Part shown: piece after piece, positions 1-5,705 of the stretch
Layout of the letters: each line of letters starts with the position of its first letter
Position numbering within the stretch: the first letter of the stretch is position 1
Source: Rhizobium sp. LCM 4573
Lineage (GTDB): Bacteria; Pseudomonadota; Alphaproteobacteria; Rhizobiales; Rhizobiaceae
Length of the DNA: 9,147 bases
Assembly: GCF_001854865.1 (NCBI RefSeq)
Contig: NZ_MDDW01000003.1
Span: 440,129 to 449,275 of the forward strand
Direction: 5' to 3'
Notes under the pieces: generated by a model
Database searches by the model: none
What the model saw: the letters and a program-made list of their open reading frames with translations, nothing else
Told to the model about the DNA's origin: nothing
Made by a program: the position numbers and the translations under genes

Positions 1-716
1 CTCAGCGCCTTTCGACCAAGGTGCTGATGTATAACGAGGAAGCACATCCGGACGGCTCGCCGGTCAAGAACATCTGGGCTCTCACCACGCCCGAATGGAA
101 AGGCCGCGTGATCATGGTCGATCCGCTGCAGCGAGGCGATTATCTCGATCTCATGACAGAGTTTGTGCTGAAATCGGACGACATGGCCAAGGCCTATGAA
201 GCCGCGTTCGGCAAGCCGATCAAGCTGGGCGACGGCATTGAGAACGCCGGAGAACAGTTCATCACCGATCTGTTCGCCAACGATCTGGTGCTCGTCGGCT
301 CCACTGACGACGTCAACAAGGCCATCGGCGCGAAAGGCCAGCAGACCCCGCCGATCGGCTTCACCAGCTATTCCGACCGCCGTGACAACGAGGATGAGGG
401 CTGGGCGCTGCAGGTTGCAAACGACGTAGAGCCTTCCAACGGAATCGTCTTCCCGACCTTCCTCGCGCTCAGTCCAAAGGCAGCCAATCCGGCCGCCGCA
501 CGGCTCGCCATCGATTTCATGATGGGAGACGAGAGCGAGACCGGCGGAGACGGGTTCAAACCCTTCTATGTCGCCGGCGACTGGCCGACCCGCACGGATA
601 TCGTCCCGCATTCGGATGCCATTCCCCTCGCCGACTTCAAAGGCTGGCAGATCGACCCCGCCAAGACGGCAAAGATCCGTGCCGAAGTCGCCGATTTCAT
701 CCTCGCGCTGCAGTAA
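1..716 (+). CDS. ABC transporter periplasmic substrate-binding protein, Fbp/Afu type (5' partial)
   Basis: Periplasmic binding protein that would deliver substrate to the permease and ATPase encoded directly downstream. The reading frame is open from base 3 to the TAA at 714-716, giving about 237 C-terminal residues. The start codon, signal peptide and the first part of lobe 1 lie outside the window. The pattern is that of the FbpA/AfuA/FutA family (type II periplasmic fold): a segment like 'W-x-L-T-x-P-E-W-K-G-R-V' early in the visible part, and near the end 'P-x-A-A-R-L-A-I-D-F-M-M' followed by a 'G-D-W-P-T-R-T-D' strand. Ferric-binding members carry two adjacent tyrosines in the C-terminal half. 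No Tyr-Tyr pair occurs anywhere in the visible part, so an iron(III) assignment is doubtful. AfuA relatives that bind sugar phosphates are a known alternative. Family membership is firm; the substrate is unknown. Confidence 0.88.
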   Translation, partial: QRLSTKVLMYNEEAHPDGSPVKNIWALTTPEWKGRVIMVDPLQRGDYLDLMTEFVLKSDDMAKAYEAAFGKPIKLGDGIENAGEQFITDLFANDLVLVGSTDDVNKAIGAKGQQTPPIGFTSYSDRRDNEDEGWALQVANDVEPSNGIVFPTFLALSPKAANPAAARLAIDFMMGDESETGGDGFKPFYVAGDWPTRTDIVPHSDAIPLADFKGWQIDPAKTAKIRAEVADFILALQ

Positions 717-725
717 ATCCCGATA

Positions 726-757
726 GGAGGAACGGGCGCGCGAGCGCCCGTTCCTCC
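726..757 (+). other. Perfect 14-bp RNA hairpin with GCGA loop between binding-protein and permease genes
   Basis: The left arm GGAGGAACGGGCGC (726-739) and right arm GCGCCCGTTCCTCC (744-757) are exact reverse complements around a 4-base GCGA loop, which fits the stable GNRA tetraloop class. It begins 9 bases after the binding-protein stop. No T-run follows, so it is a poor intrinsic terminator. A stem here commonly protects the upstream mRNA from 3' exonucleases, which lets the binding protein be made in excess over the membrane parts. The likely permease ribosome-binding site GGAG (758-761) starts at the base next to the stem, so folding could also limit permease translation. The role is inferred; the structure is seen directly. 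Confidence 0.8.
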
Positions 758-767
758 GGAGTTCCGC

Positions 768-2501
768 ATGACATTCCCGTTTCGCCGCTTGGGATCGCCT
801 CTCGCACATCACGGCCTGACCATCGCGATGGCTGTGATCCTCATCGCTTTGGTGGCCGCTCCTCTCGTCACGATCCTCATCCAGACCCTGCAGCCTGCAT
901 CCGGTGCCGGCGCCTGGACGGATGTGCTTACGGGCCGCCTTTCCCGCAACCTGTTCTGGCGCCCGACCGCCAATACCATGATCATCGGGCTGGGGGTTGC
1001 CGCAGGCTGCGTGCTGCTTGGCGGCTTCCTCGCCTGGCTCGTGGTGATGACCGACATTCCCGGCCGTCCCGCCATCGCCTTCATGGCCACCCTTCCATTC
1101 ATGATCCCGAGTTTCGCGACCTCGCTTGCGTGGGGCAGCGTCTTTCGCAACGGCCGTGTCGGCGGCGGCGGCGGGCTGCTCGAAGGTCTCGGGTTCAGCG
1201 TACCCGACTGGCTTTCCTGGGGCATGGTGCCGACGATCGTCGTACTCATCGCCCACTACTACGCGCTCGCCTTCACCGTCATCGCCGCAGCACTTGCCAC
1301 GGTCAACGGAGATCTCGTCGAGGCCGCGCAGATGACCGGAGCCTCGCGCAGGCGCATCCTGCTGGGCATCGTCCTGCCCGTGGTCGCCCCGGCCATCATC
1401 GCTGGCGGCTCGCTCGCTTTCGCAGGCGCGGTGTCGAATTTTGCGGCCCCTGCCCTGCTCGGTCTGCCGGTGCGCATGCAGACCCTATCAACCCGTCTGT
1501 TTGGCATGATCGAGATCGGCCAGACGGAACGTGGCTATGTGCTCGCCATCCTGCTGATCGCGATCTCCGCGGTTTTTCTGGGAATTGGCAACAGGATCCT
1601 GAACAGCCGGCGCAGCTTCGCCACCATCAGCGGCAAGGGGGCCAGGCCGCGCCGTTTCTCGCTCAGCGGTGCAAGGCTGCCATTGGCGATACTTGCATGG
1701 GCCATCTGCATCCTCACCACCATCCTGCCCATCCTGCTTCTGCTTGCCGCAAGCCTTGCCCCGTCTTCGTTGTCGCTCTTCTCCAACTGGTCGCTGCATT
1801 ATTGGATCGGCCAATCCGACCCTGCTTTCGCCCGCGGGCAGCCAGGCATCTTCCACAATCCGCAACTGATCTCGGCGCTCACCACGACGGTGATGCTCGG
1901 CGCGATCGTAGCGGTCGCCGCCAATCTTATCGGCATTCTTATCGCCGTCGCGCTCACCCGCCAGAAAGTCCCCATGCTGAGCAATCTGGTGTCCCAGATG
2001 AGCTTTCTGCCGATGCTTTTGCCGGGCATCGCCTTCGCTGCCGCCTATATAGCTCTCTACGGCGCCCCGATCGGCCCGCTGCCGGCGCTCTATGGCACGA
2101 AGCTGCTTCTCGCGCTCGCACTGACGGCCGCCATGCTGCCCTTCGCGGTGCAGACCGGGCGGGCAACCGTGGCACAGATTTCTGGCGATATCGATGAGGC
2201 CGCCCGCATGACCGGTGCCGGGTTTTTCCGCCGGCTGGGAGCAATCACCCTGCCACTCGCCATCCGCGGGCTTGCGGCCGGGCTGCTCATCTCCTTCGTC
2301 AATGTCATCGGCGATCTGGCGATCACCATCCTGCTCTATACGCCGACGTCGCCAATGTTGGCGGTCCTCTCCTACAGCTATGCCTCGGATGGGTTCCACC
2401 AGTTCGCCAACGCCGTCACCCTCGTCATTCTCGTCATTTCCATGCTCGCCACCGGTGCCGCCACGCTGCTGCAGGGCCGCCGGCGCCAGAACTTTGCCTG
2501 A
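768..2501 (+). CDS. ABC transporter permease, two fused inner-membrane domains (FbpB/AfuB-like)
   Basis: Inner-membrane channel of the importer, 577 residues. It has two binding-protein-dependent permease domains in one chain, as in FbpB/SfuB/AfuB. Each half carries the cytoplasmic EAA loop that docks on the ATPase. Loop 1 is E-A-A-Q-M-T-G-A at about 185-192 with Leu-Pro at 203-204. Loop 2 is E-A-A-R-M-T-G-A at about 477-484 with Leu-Pro at 495-496. Hydrophobic segments cluster at about 17-42, 70-95, 103-125, 152-178, 203-232 and 255-275, then repeat after a basic linker at 280-305. A run of five glycines (132-136, a GGC repeat) lies in a loop of the first half. The ATG at 768 has GGAG 6 bases upstream. 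The gene lies between the binding-protein and ATPase genes, with only 11 bases before the ATPase start. The family is certain; the substrate is not. Confidence 0.92.
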   Translation: MTFPFRRLGSPLAHHGLTIAMAVILIALVAAPLVTILIQTLQPASGAGAWTDVLTGRLSRNLFWRPTANTMIIGLGVAAGCVLLGGFLAWLVVMTDIPGRPAIAFMATLPFMIPSFATSLAWGSVFRNGRVGGGGGLLEGLGFSVPDWLSWGMVPTIVVLIAHYYALAFTVIAAALATVNGDLVEAAQMTGASRRRILLGIVLPVVAPAIIAGGSLAFAGAVSNFAAPALLGLPVRMQTLSTRLFGMIEIGQTERGYVLAILLIAISAVFLGIGNRILNSRRSFATISGKGARPRRFSLSGARLPLAILAWAICILTTILPILLLLAASLAPSSLSLFSNWSLHYWIGQSDPAFARGQPGIFHNPQLISALTTTVMLGAIVAVAANLIGILIAVALTRQKVPMLSNLVSQMSFLPMLLPGIAFAAAYIALYGAPIGPLPALYGTKLLLALALTAAMLPFAVQTGRATVAQISGDIDEAARMTGAGFFRRLGAITLPLAIRGLAAGLLISFVNVIGDLAITILLYTPTSPMLAVLSYSYASDGFHQFANAVTLVILVISMLATGAATLLQGRRRQNFA

Positions 2502-2512
2502 GGCCACGCCCC

Positions 2513-3553
2513 GTGATTTCGCTCAACCAGGTCATCAAGTCCTTCGCCGGCACCAACGCCGTCGACAATGTCAGCTTTTCGGTACCGGAGGGTGCTTTCC
2601 TCGTACTGCTCGGTCCGTCCGGCTGCGGCAAAAGCACCATGCTGCGCATGCTGGCGGGGCTCGATCAGCCGACCGGCGGGCAAATCCGTTTCGGCGACAC
2701 ACTCGTGGCCGACGGCCAAACCGGCTTCGCCCTTCCGCCCGCCGGACGTAATGCCGGCCTCGTTTTCCAGTCCTATGCCTTGTGGCCGCACATGACGGTG
2801 GCCGGCAATATCGAATGGCCCCTCAAGGTGGCAAAGCTTCCCCCGGAAGAACGACGAACCCGGATCGCAACCGCCATGGAGATGCTCGGCATCTCGCAGT
2901 TCGCCAACCGCTATCCCGGCGAGATCTCCGGCGGCCAGCAGCAGCGCGTGGCGCTTGCCCGCATGATCGCCCCCCGACCGAAGATCATGCTCTTCGATGA
3001 ACCACTATCCAATCTCGACGCCACGCTACGCGTCGAGATGCGGCTGGAACTCCTGAAGGTCCATGCTGCAAGCGGCGCCACCTCCGTCTACGTCACGCAT
3101 GATCAGGTCGAAGCGATGACGATGGCGACGCATGTCGCGGTGATGAATCGAGGCCGGATCGAACAGTTCGATGCGCCCGAACGCCTGCTTTCAGACCCGT
3201 CTTCGGCGTTCGTCGCCGGCTTCGTCGGCACGCCGCCGGCCAACCTCATTCCGATAGCCGATGGTAAATGGTTCGGAACCATCCCCGACCCGAGCCTGCC
3301 CAATGTCATCGGACATGCCATGGTGCGCCCCGAGGCAATCGAGCTGGTCGACAGGCCGGGGCAGCGCACGCTGAATCTGACGCTTGCCGAAATCGTCCCC
3401 ATGGCCGGCCGGCGTCTGGTGACCGGCATCGCCAACGGCATCCGGATTACCGCGATTTCGGACGATGCGAACAGAATTCTGCCGGAGCTGCACTTTCGTC
3501 TGCCAGCCGCGCCGGCCGCGATTTTCGTCAAAGAAGGAAAACGTATTTCATGA
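2513..3553 (+). CDS. ABC transporter ATP-binding protein (FbpC/PotA/MalK-type)
   Basis: Cytoplasmic ATPase that powers the importer, 346 residues. All nucleotide-binding elements are intact: Walker A GPSGCGKST (34-42), Q-loop with VFQSYALWPH (84-93), signature ISGGQQQR (138-145), Walker B IMLFDEP (158-164), D-loop LSNLD (165-169) and the H-loop His196 in THD. Residues from about 235 to the end form a C-terminal extension consistent with a TOBE-like regulatory domain. It is somewhat shorter and less conserved than in MalK, as is usual for Fbp/Afu ATPases. The start is GTG, with GAGG at 2500-2503. The next in-frame Met (residue 43) would delete Walker A, so GTG must be used. The stop codon overlaps the start of the histidine phosphatase (ATGA), which implies translational coupling. 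Confidence 0.93.
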   Translation: MISLNQVIKSFAGTNAVDNVSFSVPEGAFLVLLGPSGCGKSTMLRMLAGLDQPTGGQIRFGDTLVADGQTGFALPPAGRNAGLVFQSYALWPHMTVAGNIEWPLKVAKLPPEERRTRIATAMEMLGISQFANRYPGEISGGQQQRVALARMIAPRPKIMLFDEPLSNLDATLRVEMRLELLKVHAASGATSVYVTHDQVEAMTMATHVAVMNRGRIEQFDAPERLLSDPSSAFVAGFVGTPPANLIPIADGKWFGTIPDPSLPNVIGHAMVRPEAIELVDRPGQRTLNLTLAEIVPMAGRRLVTGIANGIRITAISDDANRILPELHFRLPAAPAAIFVKEGKRIS

Positions 3554-4149
3554 AACGCATTCTACTGGTGCGACACGGCGAAAGCGAATGGAACGCAGTC
3601 CGCCGCCTGCAAGGCCAAGCCGATATCGAGCTTTCGCAACGGGGCGAGCAACAGGCCTGCGCGCTGGGCCCGATGGTCGCGACCTACAATCCTGACCTTG
3701 TTCTCACATCCGACCTGAACCGCGCCGCCAGGACAGCCGCACTGCTCGGCTATCCCGAAGCGATCAAAGAGCCGCTGCTGCGCGAGCAGAATGTCGGGAA
3801 GTGGACGGGTGCTGAGATCGCACAGCTGCTGGCAGAGACACCGCACGACTATGCGGGCTGGCGGGCCGGAACCTTCGCGCCTGAAAACGGAGAAGTCTGG
3901 GCCGACTTCCGCGCCCGTGTCGGGCATGCCATGAAGCGCGCGATCGAAGCGAGGGAACAAACCGTTCTGCTGGTCTGCCACGGTGGCGTGATACGCGCCG
4001 CGCTCGACGGTGCGCTCGGGCTGCCGCCGGCCCGCATCATCCCAGCCGGCCCCGCAAGCCTCACCATCCTTGCTTTCCCCAAGGACGAGGCTAGGCTCGA
4101 AGTCTTCAACGCCACCACGTTCGCGCCTCAGCTCGACGCACCGGACTGA
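3550..4149 (+). CDS. Histidine phosphatase superfamily protein (phosphoglycerate-mutase-like)
   Basis: A 199-residue cytoplasmic enzyme of the branch-2H phosphatase/mutase superfamily (CobC/GpmB/PhoE-like), which works through a phosphohistidine intermediate. The catalytic elements are visible: VRHGESEW (7-14) with nucleophile His9; SDLNRAARTA (54-63) with the phosphate-pocket Arg58; Glu79 in the 'L-R-E-Q-N-V-G-K-W-T-G' segment as likely proton donor; and CHGGVIRA (143-150) with the second histidine, His144. Its length suits the small phosphatase members and lacks the insertions of dPGM-type glycolytic mutases, so a phosphatase is more likely than a mutase. The ATG at 3550 overlaps the ATPase stop in an ATGA, and AAGGA lies at 3534-3538. 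Its position as the last gene of a transporter operon suggests that it acts on the imported compound or a product of it. The actual substrate is unknown. CobC-type alpha-ribazole phosphatase is possible by family, but no cobalamin genes are nearby. Confidence 0.88.
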   Translation: MKRILLVRHGESEWNAVRRLQGQADIELSQRGEQQACALGPMVATYNPDLVLTSDLNRAARTAALLGYPEAIKEPLLREQNVGKWTGAEIAQLLAETPHDYAGWRAGTFAPENGEVWADFRARVGHAMKRAIEAREQTVLLVCHGGVIRAALDGALGLPPARIIPAGPASLTILAFPKDEARLEVFNATTFAPQLDAPD

Positions 4150-4180
4150 GCCCGGCTGGACGTAGTGCAAGACACCGCGC

Positions 4181-4834
4181 TCAATGATCCGGCTCCGGCG
4201 CGGTCAGATAGCTGATCACCGCGTCCGCGATCAATTTCTTGTGGCGATCATAAAATTCCGGAGCGGAAAGATCGCGGCGGAAGATCGTTCCGAACGTATA
4301 TCTGTTCGATACGCGGAAAAAGCAGAAGGCGCTGATCAGCATGTGAATGTCGACGGGATCGGCGTCCCGCGAGAAGGTGCCTTCTGCCACGCCCCGCCGG
4401 ATGATCGCAGCAATCATCTCGATGACCGAGACGTTCAGGTCGCGGATCGCTTCCGAGCGCAGCATATGCGCGGCATGATGGATATTCTCGATGCTGACAA
4501 GGCGCACGAATTCGGGATTGGCCTCGTCGTGGTCGAAAGTCGTCGAGATGAGCGTCCGGAGCGCCTCTTCCGGCGGCAGGTTGGCGAGTTCGAGATCGGC
4601 CTCCAGCGTGCGGATCTTGCGATAGGAACGTTCGAGGACGGCGAGGTAGAGCCCTTCCTTGCTCCCGAAGTAATAATAGATCATCCGCTTGGAGGTACGG
4701 GTCTTCTCGGCGATCGCATCGACCCGCCCGCCGGCCAAGCCGTGCGTAGCGAACTCCTCCGTAGCCACGTCCAGAATGTCCTCCTGGGTGCGTTGCGGAT
4801 CGTTCTTTCTGCCGTTCTCGCGCTTCGCCGCCAT
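4181..4834 (-). CDS. TetR/AcrR family transcriptional regulator, likely repressor of the adjacent TRAP operon
   Basis: One-component DNA-binding regulator, 217 residues from the ATG at 4834-4832. Helix 1 begins near 'R-T-Q-E-D-I-L-D-V-A-T-E-E-F', followed by the helix-turn-helix 'G-G-R-V-D-A-I-A-E-K-T' and 'T-S-K-R-M-I-Y-Y-Y-F-G-S-K-E-G-L-Y', the classic TetR recognition helix with its FxSKEGLY ending. The remaining 150 or so residues form the all-helical ligand-binding and dimer domain. An upstream in-frame GTG (4906-4904) would add 24 residues. That stretch is rich in codons unusual for the neighbours (AGA, AGG, CGA, TTG), so the shorter form is preferred. However, GAGG directly abuts the ATG with no spacer, which leaves the start uncertain. 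The gene diverges from the TRAP operon, and the palindrome in that promoter is the probable binding site. Its 3' end faces the ABC operon 31 bases away, with no clear terminator between. Confidence 0.88.
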   Translation of the reverse strand: MAAKRENGRKNDPQRTQEDILDVATEEFATHGLAGGRVDAIAEKTRTSKRMIYYYFGSKEGLYLAVLERSYRKIRTLEADLELANLPPEEALRTLISTTFDHDEANPEFVRLVSIENIHHAAHMLRSEAIRDLNVSVIEMIAAIIRRGVAEGTFSRDADPVDIHMLISAFCFFRVSNRYTFGTIFRRDLSAPEFYDRHKKLIADAVISYLTAPEPDH

Positions 4835-4932
4835 CCTCAACGCCGCTTTCGTTTGCCTGCCGCCTGCCTTTGGTCGAGAGATGCCGGCGAGCCTCGATCT
4901 GCCCACTCTTTATTTTCTGCATCTTTTCCAAA

Positions 4933-4961
4933 GTCATAGCGGGCTTGTCTGTCGCTTTCAA
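4933..4961 (-). promoter_or_regulatory. Candidate sigma70 promoter for the TetR gene
   Basis: Read on the minus strand, TTGAAA (4961-4956) is followed after 17 bases by TATGAC (4938-4933). That is 5 of 6 and 4 of 6 matches to the sigma70 boxes with ideal spacing. Transcription would start near 4926, about 20 bases before the alternative GTG and about 90 before the preferred ATG. This is motif matching only. Confidence 0.45.
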
Positions 4962-4971
4962 TAGATGCCGC

Positions 4972-4999
4972 TTGACATACTCACTAGTTCGTACATTTT
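4972..4999 (+). promoter_or_regulatory. Candidate promoter of the TRAP/shikimate operon
   Basis: A perfect -35 box TTGACA (4972-4977) is followed by 16 bases and a weak -10, CATTTT (4994-4999). A strong -35 with a weak -10 is common in rhizobial sigma70 promoters. Transcription would start near 5006, leaving a leader of about 130 bases before the small-permease ATG. The palindrome at 4978-4993 fills the spacer exactly, as expected of a promoter shut by a TetR-type repressor. Confidence 0.55.
4978..4993. promoter_or_regulatory. 16-bp palindrome, candidate TetR operator
   Basis: TACtcACTAGTtcGTA: an interrupted palindrome in which 12 of 16 positions are symmetric, centred between 4985 and 4986. 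It occupies the whole spacer between the -35 and -10 of the TRAP promoter. Size and symmetry fit a TetR-dimer operator, and the regulator gene is the divergent neighbour. That this regulator binds here is inferred. I saw no second copy in the window by eye. Confidence 0.55.
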
Positions 5000-5009
5000 G
5001 AGGAAATGT
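4993..5009. promoter_or_regulatory. Second dyad overlapping the -10 and likely transcription start
   Basis: ACATTTtgaggAAATGT has perfect 6-bp arms around a 5-base centre. It adjoins the operator palindrome and covers the -10 box and the predicted start. A wider pair, TGACAT (4973-4978) and ATGTCA (5006-5011), frames both dyads. It could be a second operator half, a site for another regulator, or a 5'-end stem if transcription starts upstream of it. Confidence 0.35.
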
Positions 5010-5068
5010 CAGCCGGTTCCTGAGGAGGCGACCGGTGACGGAGGGCATCTTGCCAAGGTAGGTCAAAG

Positions 5069-5096
5069 GGCGGCTGTTTTCGTAGCTGCCATTTTT
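5069..5096 (+). terminator. Terminator-like hairpin in the leader of the TRAP operon (possible attenuator)
   Basis: GGCGGCT (5069-5075) pairs with AGCTGCC (5084-5090) through 7 bp with one G-U wobble. An 8-base loop lies between the arms, and A-TTTTT (5091-5096) follows. This is the shape of an intrinsic terminator. It lies between the predicted promoter and the first gene, and no + strand gene ends upstream, so it would act on the TRAP operon's own leader. No known riboswitch or leader-peptide class was recognised. The stem is short, so it may be only partly effective. Confidence 0.4.
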
Positions 5097-5133
5097 CACC
5101 ATCCGCGACGAGGCCTCGGGAGGACTGCCGGAC

Positions 5134-5691
5134 ATGACACGAATTATCGATTTCTACTTCTTCGCCCTGAAGGTCGCCATTGCGCTGCTTCTGGCTGCAA
5201 TGATCGTTCTCGTCTTCGGGAACGTGGTCCTTCGCTACGCCTTCAACCAGGGCATTACCACCTCCGAGGAGCTCTCCCGCGTCTTCTTCGTCTGGCTGAC
5301 CTTTCTGGGCGCCGTGGTGGCGATGCGCGAGCACGGACATCTTGGCGTTGATTCGCTGCTCAAGCGGCTGCCACCGCGCAGCGCGCGGATCGCGGTGCTC
5401 CTGGGACAGGGGCTGATGCTGATCGCTACCTGGCTGATGATCAGCGGAAGCTGGACCCAGACCCTCATCAACCTGCCGGCCGGTATGCCAGCCACCGGAA
5501 TTTCGATGGGCTGGTTCTATGGAGCGGGGCTCGCCTTCGGCATTCCGACTTTCCTGATCATTCTCTGGGACATGTTCCAGGTGGCGACCGGCCGCATCGA
5601 TCTTGCGACGGCACAGCTCGTTCGTGACAGCGAGGAGGAGGTTGCCCATCCCGATGCTTCGGCCACCGCCTCCGGCGCGACCAAGGCCTGA
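5134..5691 (+). CDS. TRAP transporter small permease subunit (DctQ family)
   Basis: Small membrane subunit of a tripartite ATP-independent periplasmic transporter, 185 residues. It associates with the large permease in a secondary, ion-driven importer. Four hydrophobic segments are visible at about 9-31, 45-64, 85-105 and 125-147. The DctQ pattern 'N-V-V-L-R-Y-A-F-N' (30-38), then 'E-E-L-S-R' (45-49), 'F-V-W-L-T-F-L-G-A' (52-60) and 'R-E-H-G-H-L-G-V-D' (65-73) is well kept. The C-terminal 35 residues are polar and low in complexity (Ala/Ser/Glu/Asp) and likely cytoplasmic. The start is ATG 5134 with GGGAGGA at 5118-5124. The stop TGA overlaps the AGGAGGAG ribosome-binding site of the large permease 14 bases downstream, so the two are co-translated. 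It is the first gene of the operon. Confidence 0.92.
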   Translation: MTRIIDFYFFALKVAIALLLAAMIVLVFGNVVLRYAFNQGITTSEELSRVFFVWLTFLGAVVAMREHGHLGVDSLLKRLPPRSARIAVLLGQGLMLIATWLMISGSWTQTLINLPAGMPATGISMGWFYGAGLAFGIPTFLIILWDMFQVATGRIDLATAQLVRDSEEEVAHPDASATASGATKA

Positions 5692-5705
5692 GGAGGAGAC
5701 GCGAG

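Noticed and set aside
1161..1175. GGC trinucleotide run encoding five glycines in the permease
   Set aside because: It is short, in frame and in a loop. A slippage-prone repeat of this size is common in GC-rich genes and gives no evidence of phase variation.
1130..2507. Long open frames inside the permease gene (1130-2197 on +, 1488-2507 on -)
   Set aside because: Arg/His/Pro/Gln-rich translations without domains, overlapping a permease with two clean EAA motifs. They are frame shadows.
4150..4196. Possible bidirectional terminator between the ABC operon and the TetR gene (GAGCCcGG with CCGGCTC)
   Set aside because: The arms are short, need a bulge, are about 34 bases apart and extend into the TetR coding sequence. 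There is no T-run on either strand, so no convincing terminator is visible here.
4184..4939. A 251-codon open frame antisense to the TetR gene
   Set aside because: Its translation has no recognisable fold and mirrors a real gene with clear TetR motifs. Long antisense frames are common in GC-rich coding DNA.
5006..5023. Five-codon reading frame (ATG TCA GCC GGT TCC TGA) in the TRAP leader as a possible leader peptide
   Set aside because: It starts at about the predicted transcription start, and its codons are not enriched for any regulatory amino acid. Nothing distinguishes it from chance.
5109..5118. Perfect 10-bp palindrome CGAGGCCTCG beside the small-permease ribosome-binding site
   Set aside because: It has no loop, so it cannot form an RNA hairpin as such. 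A GC palindrome this short is expected by chance and shares nothing with the operator dyads.
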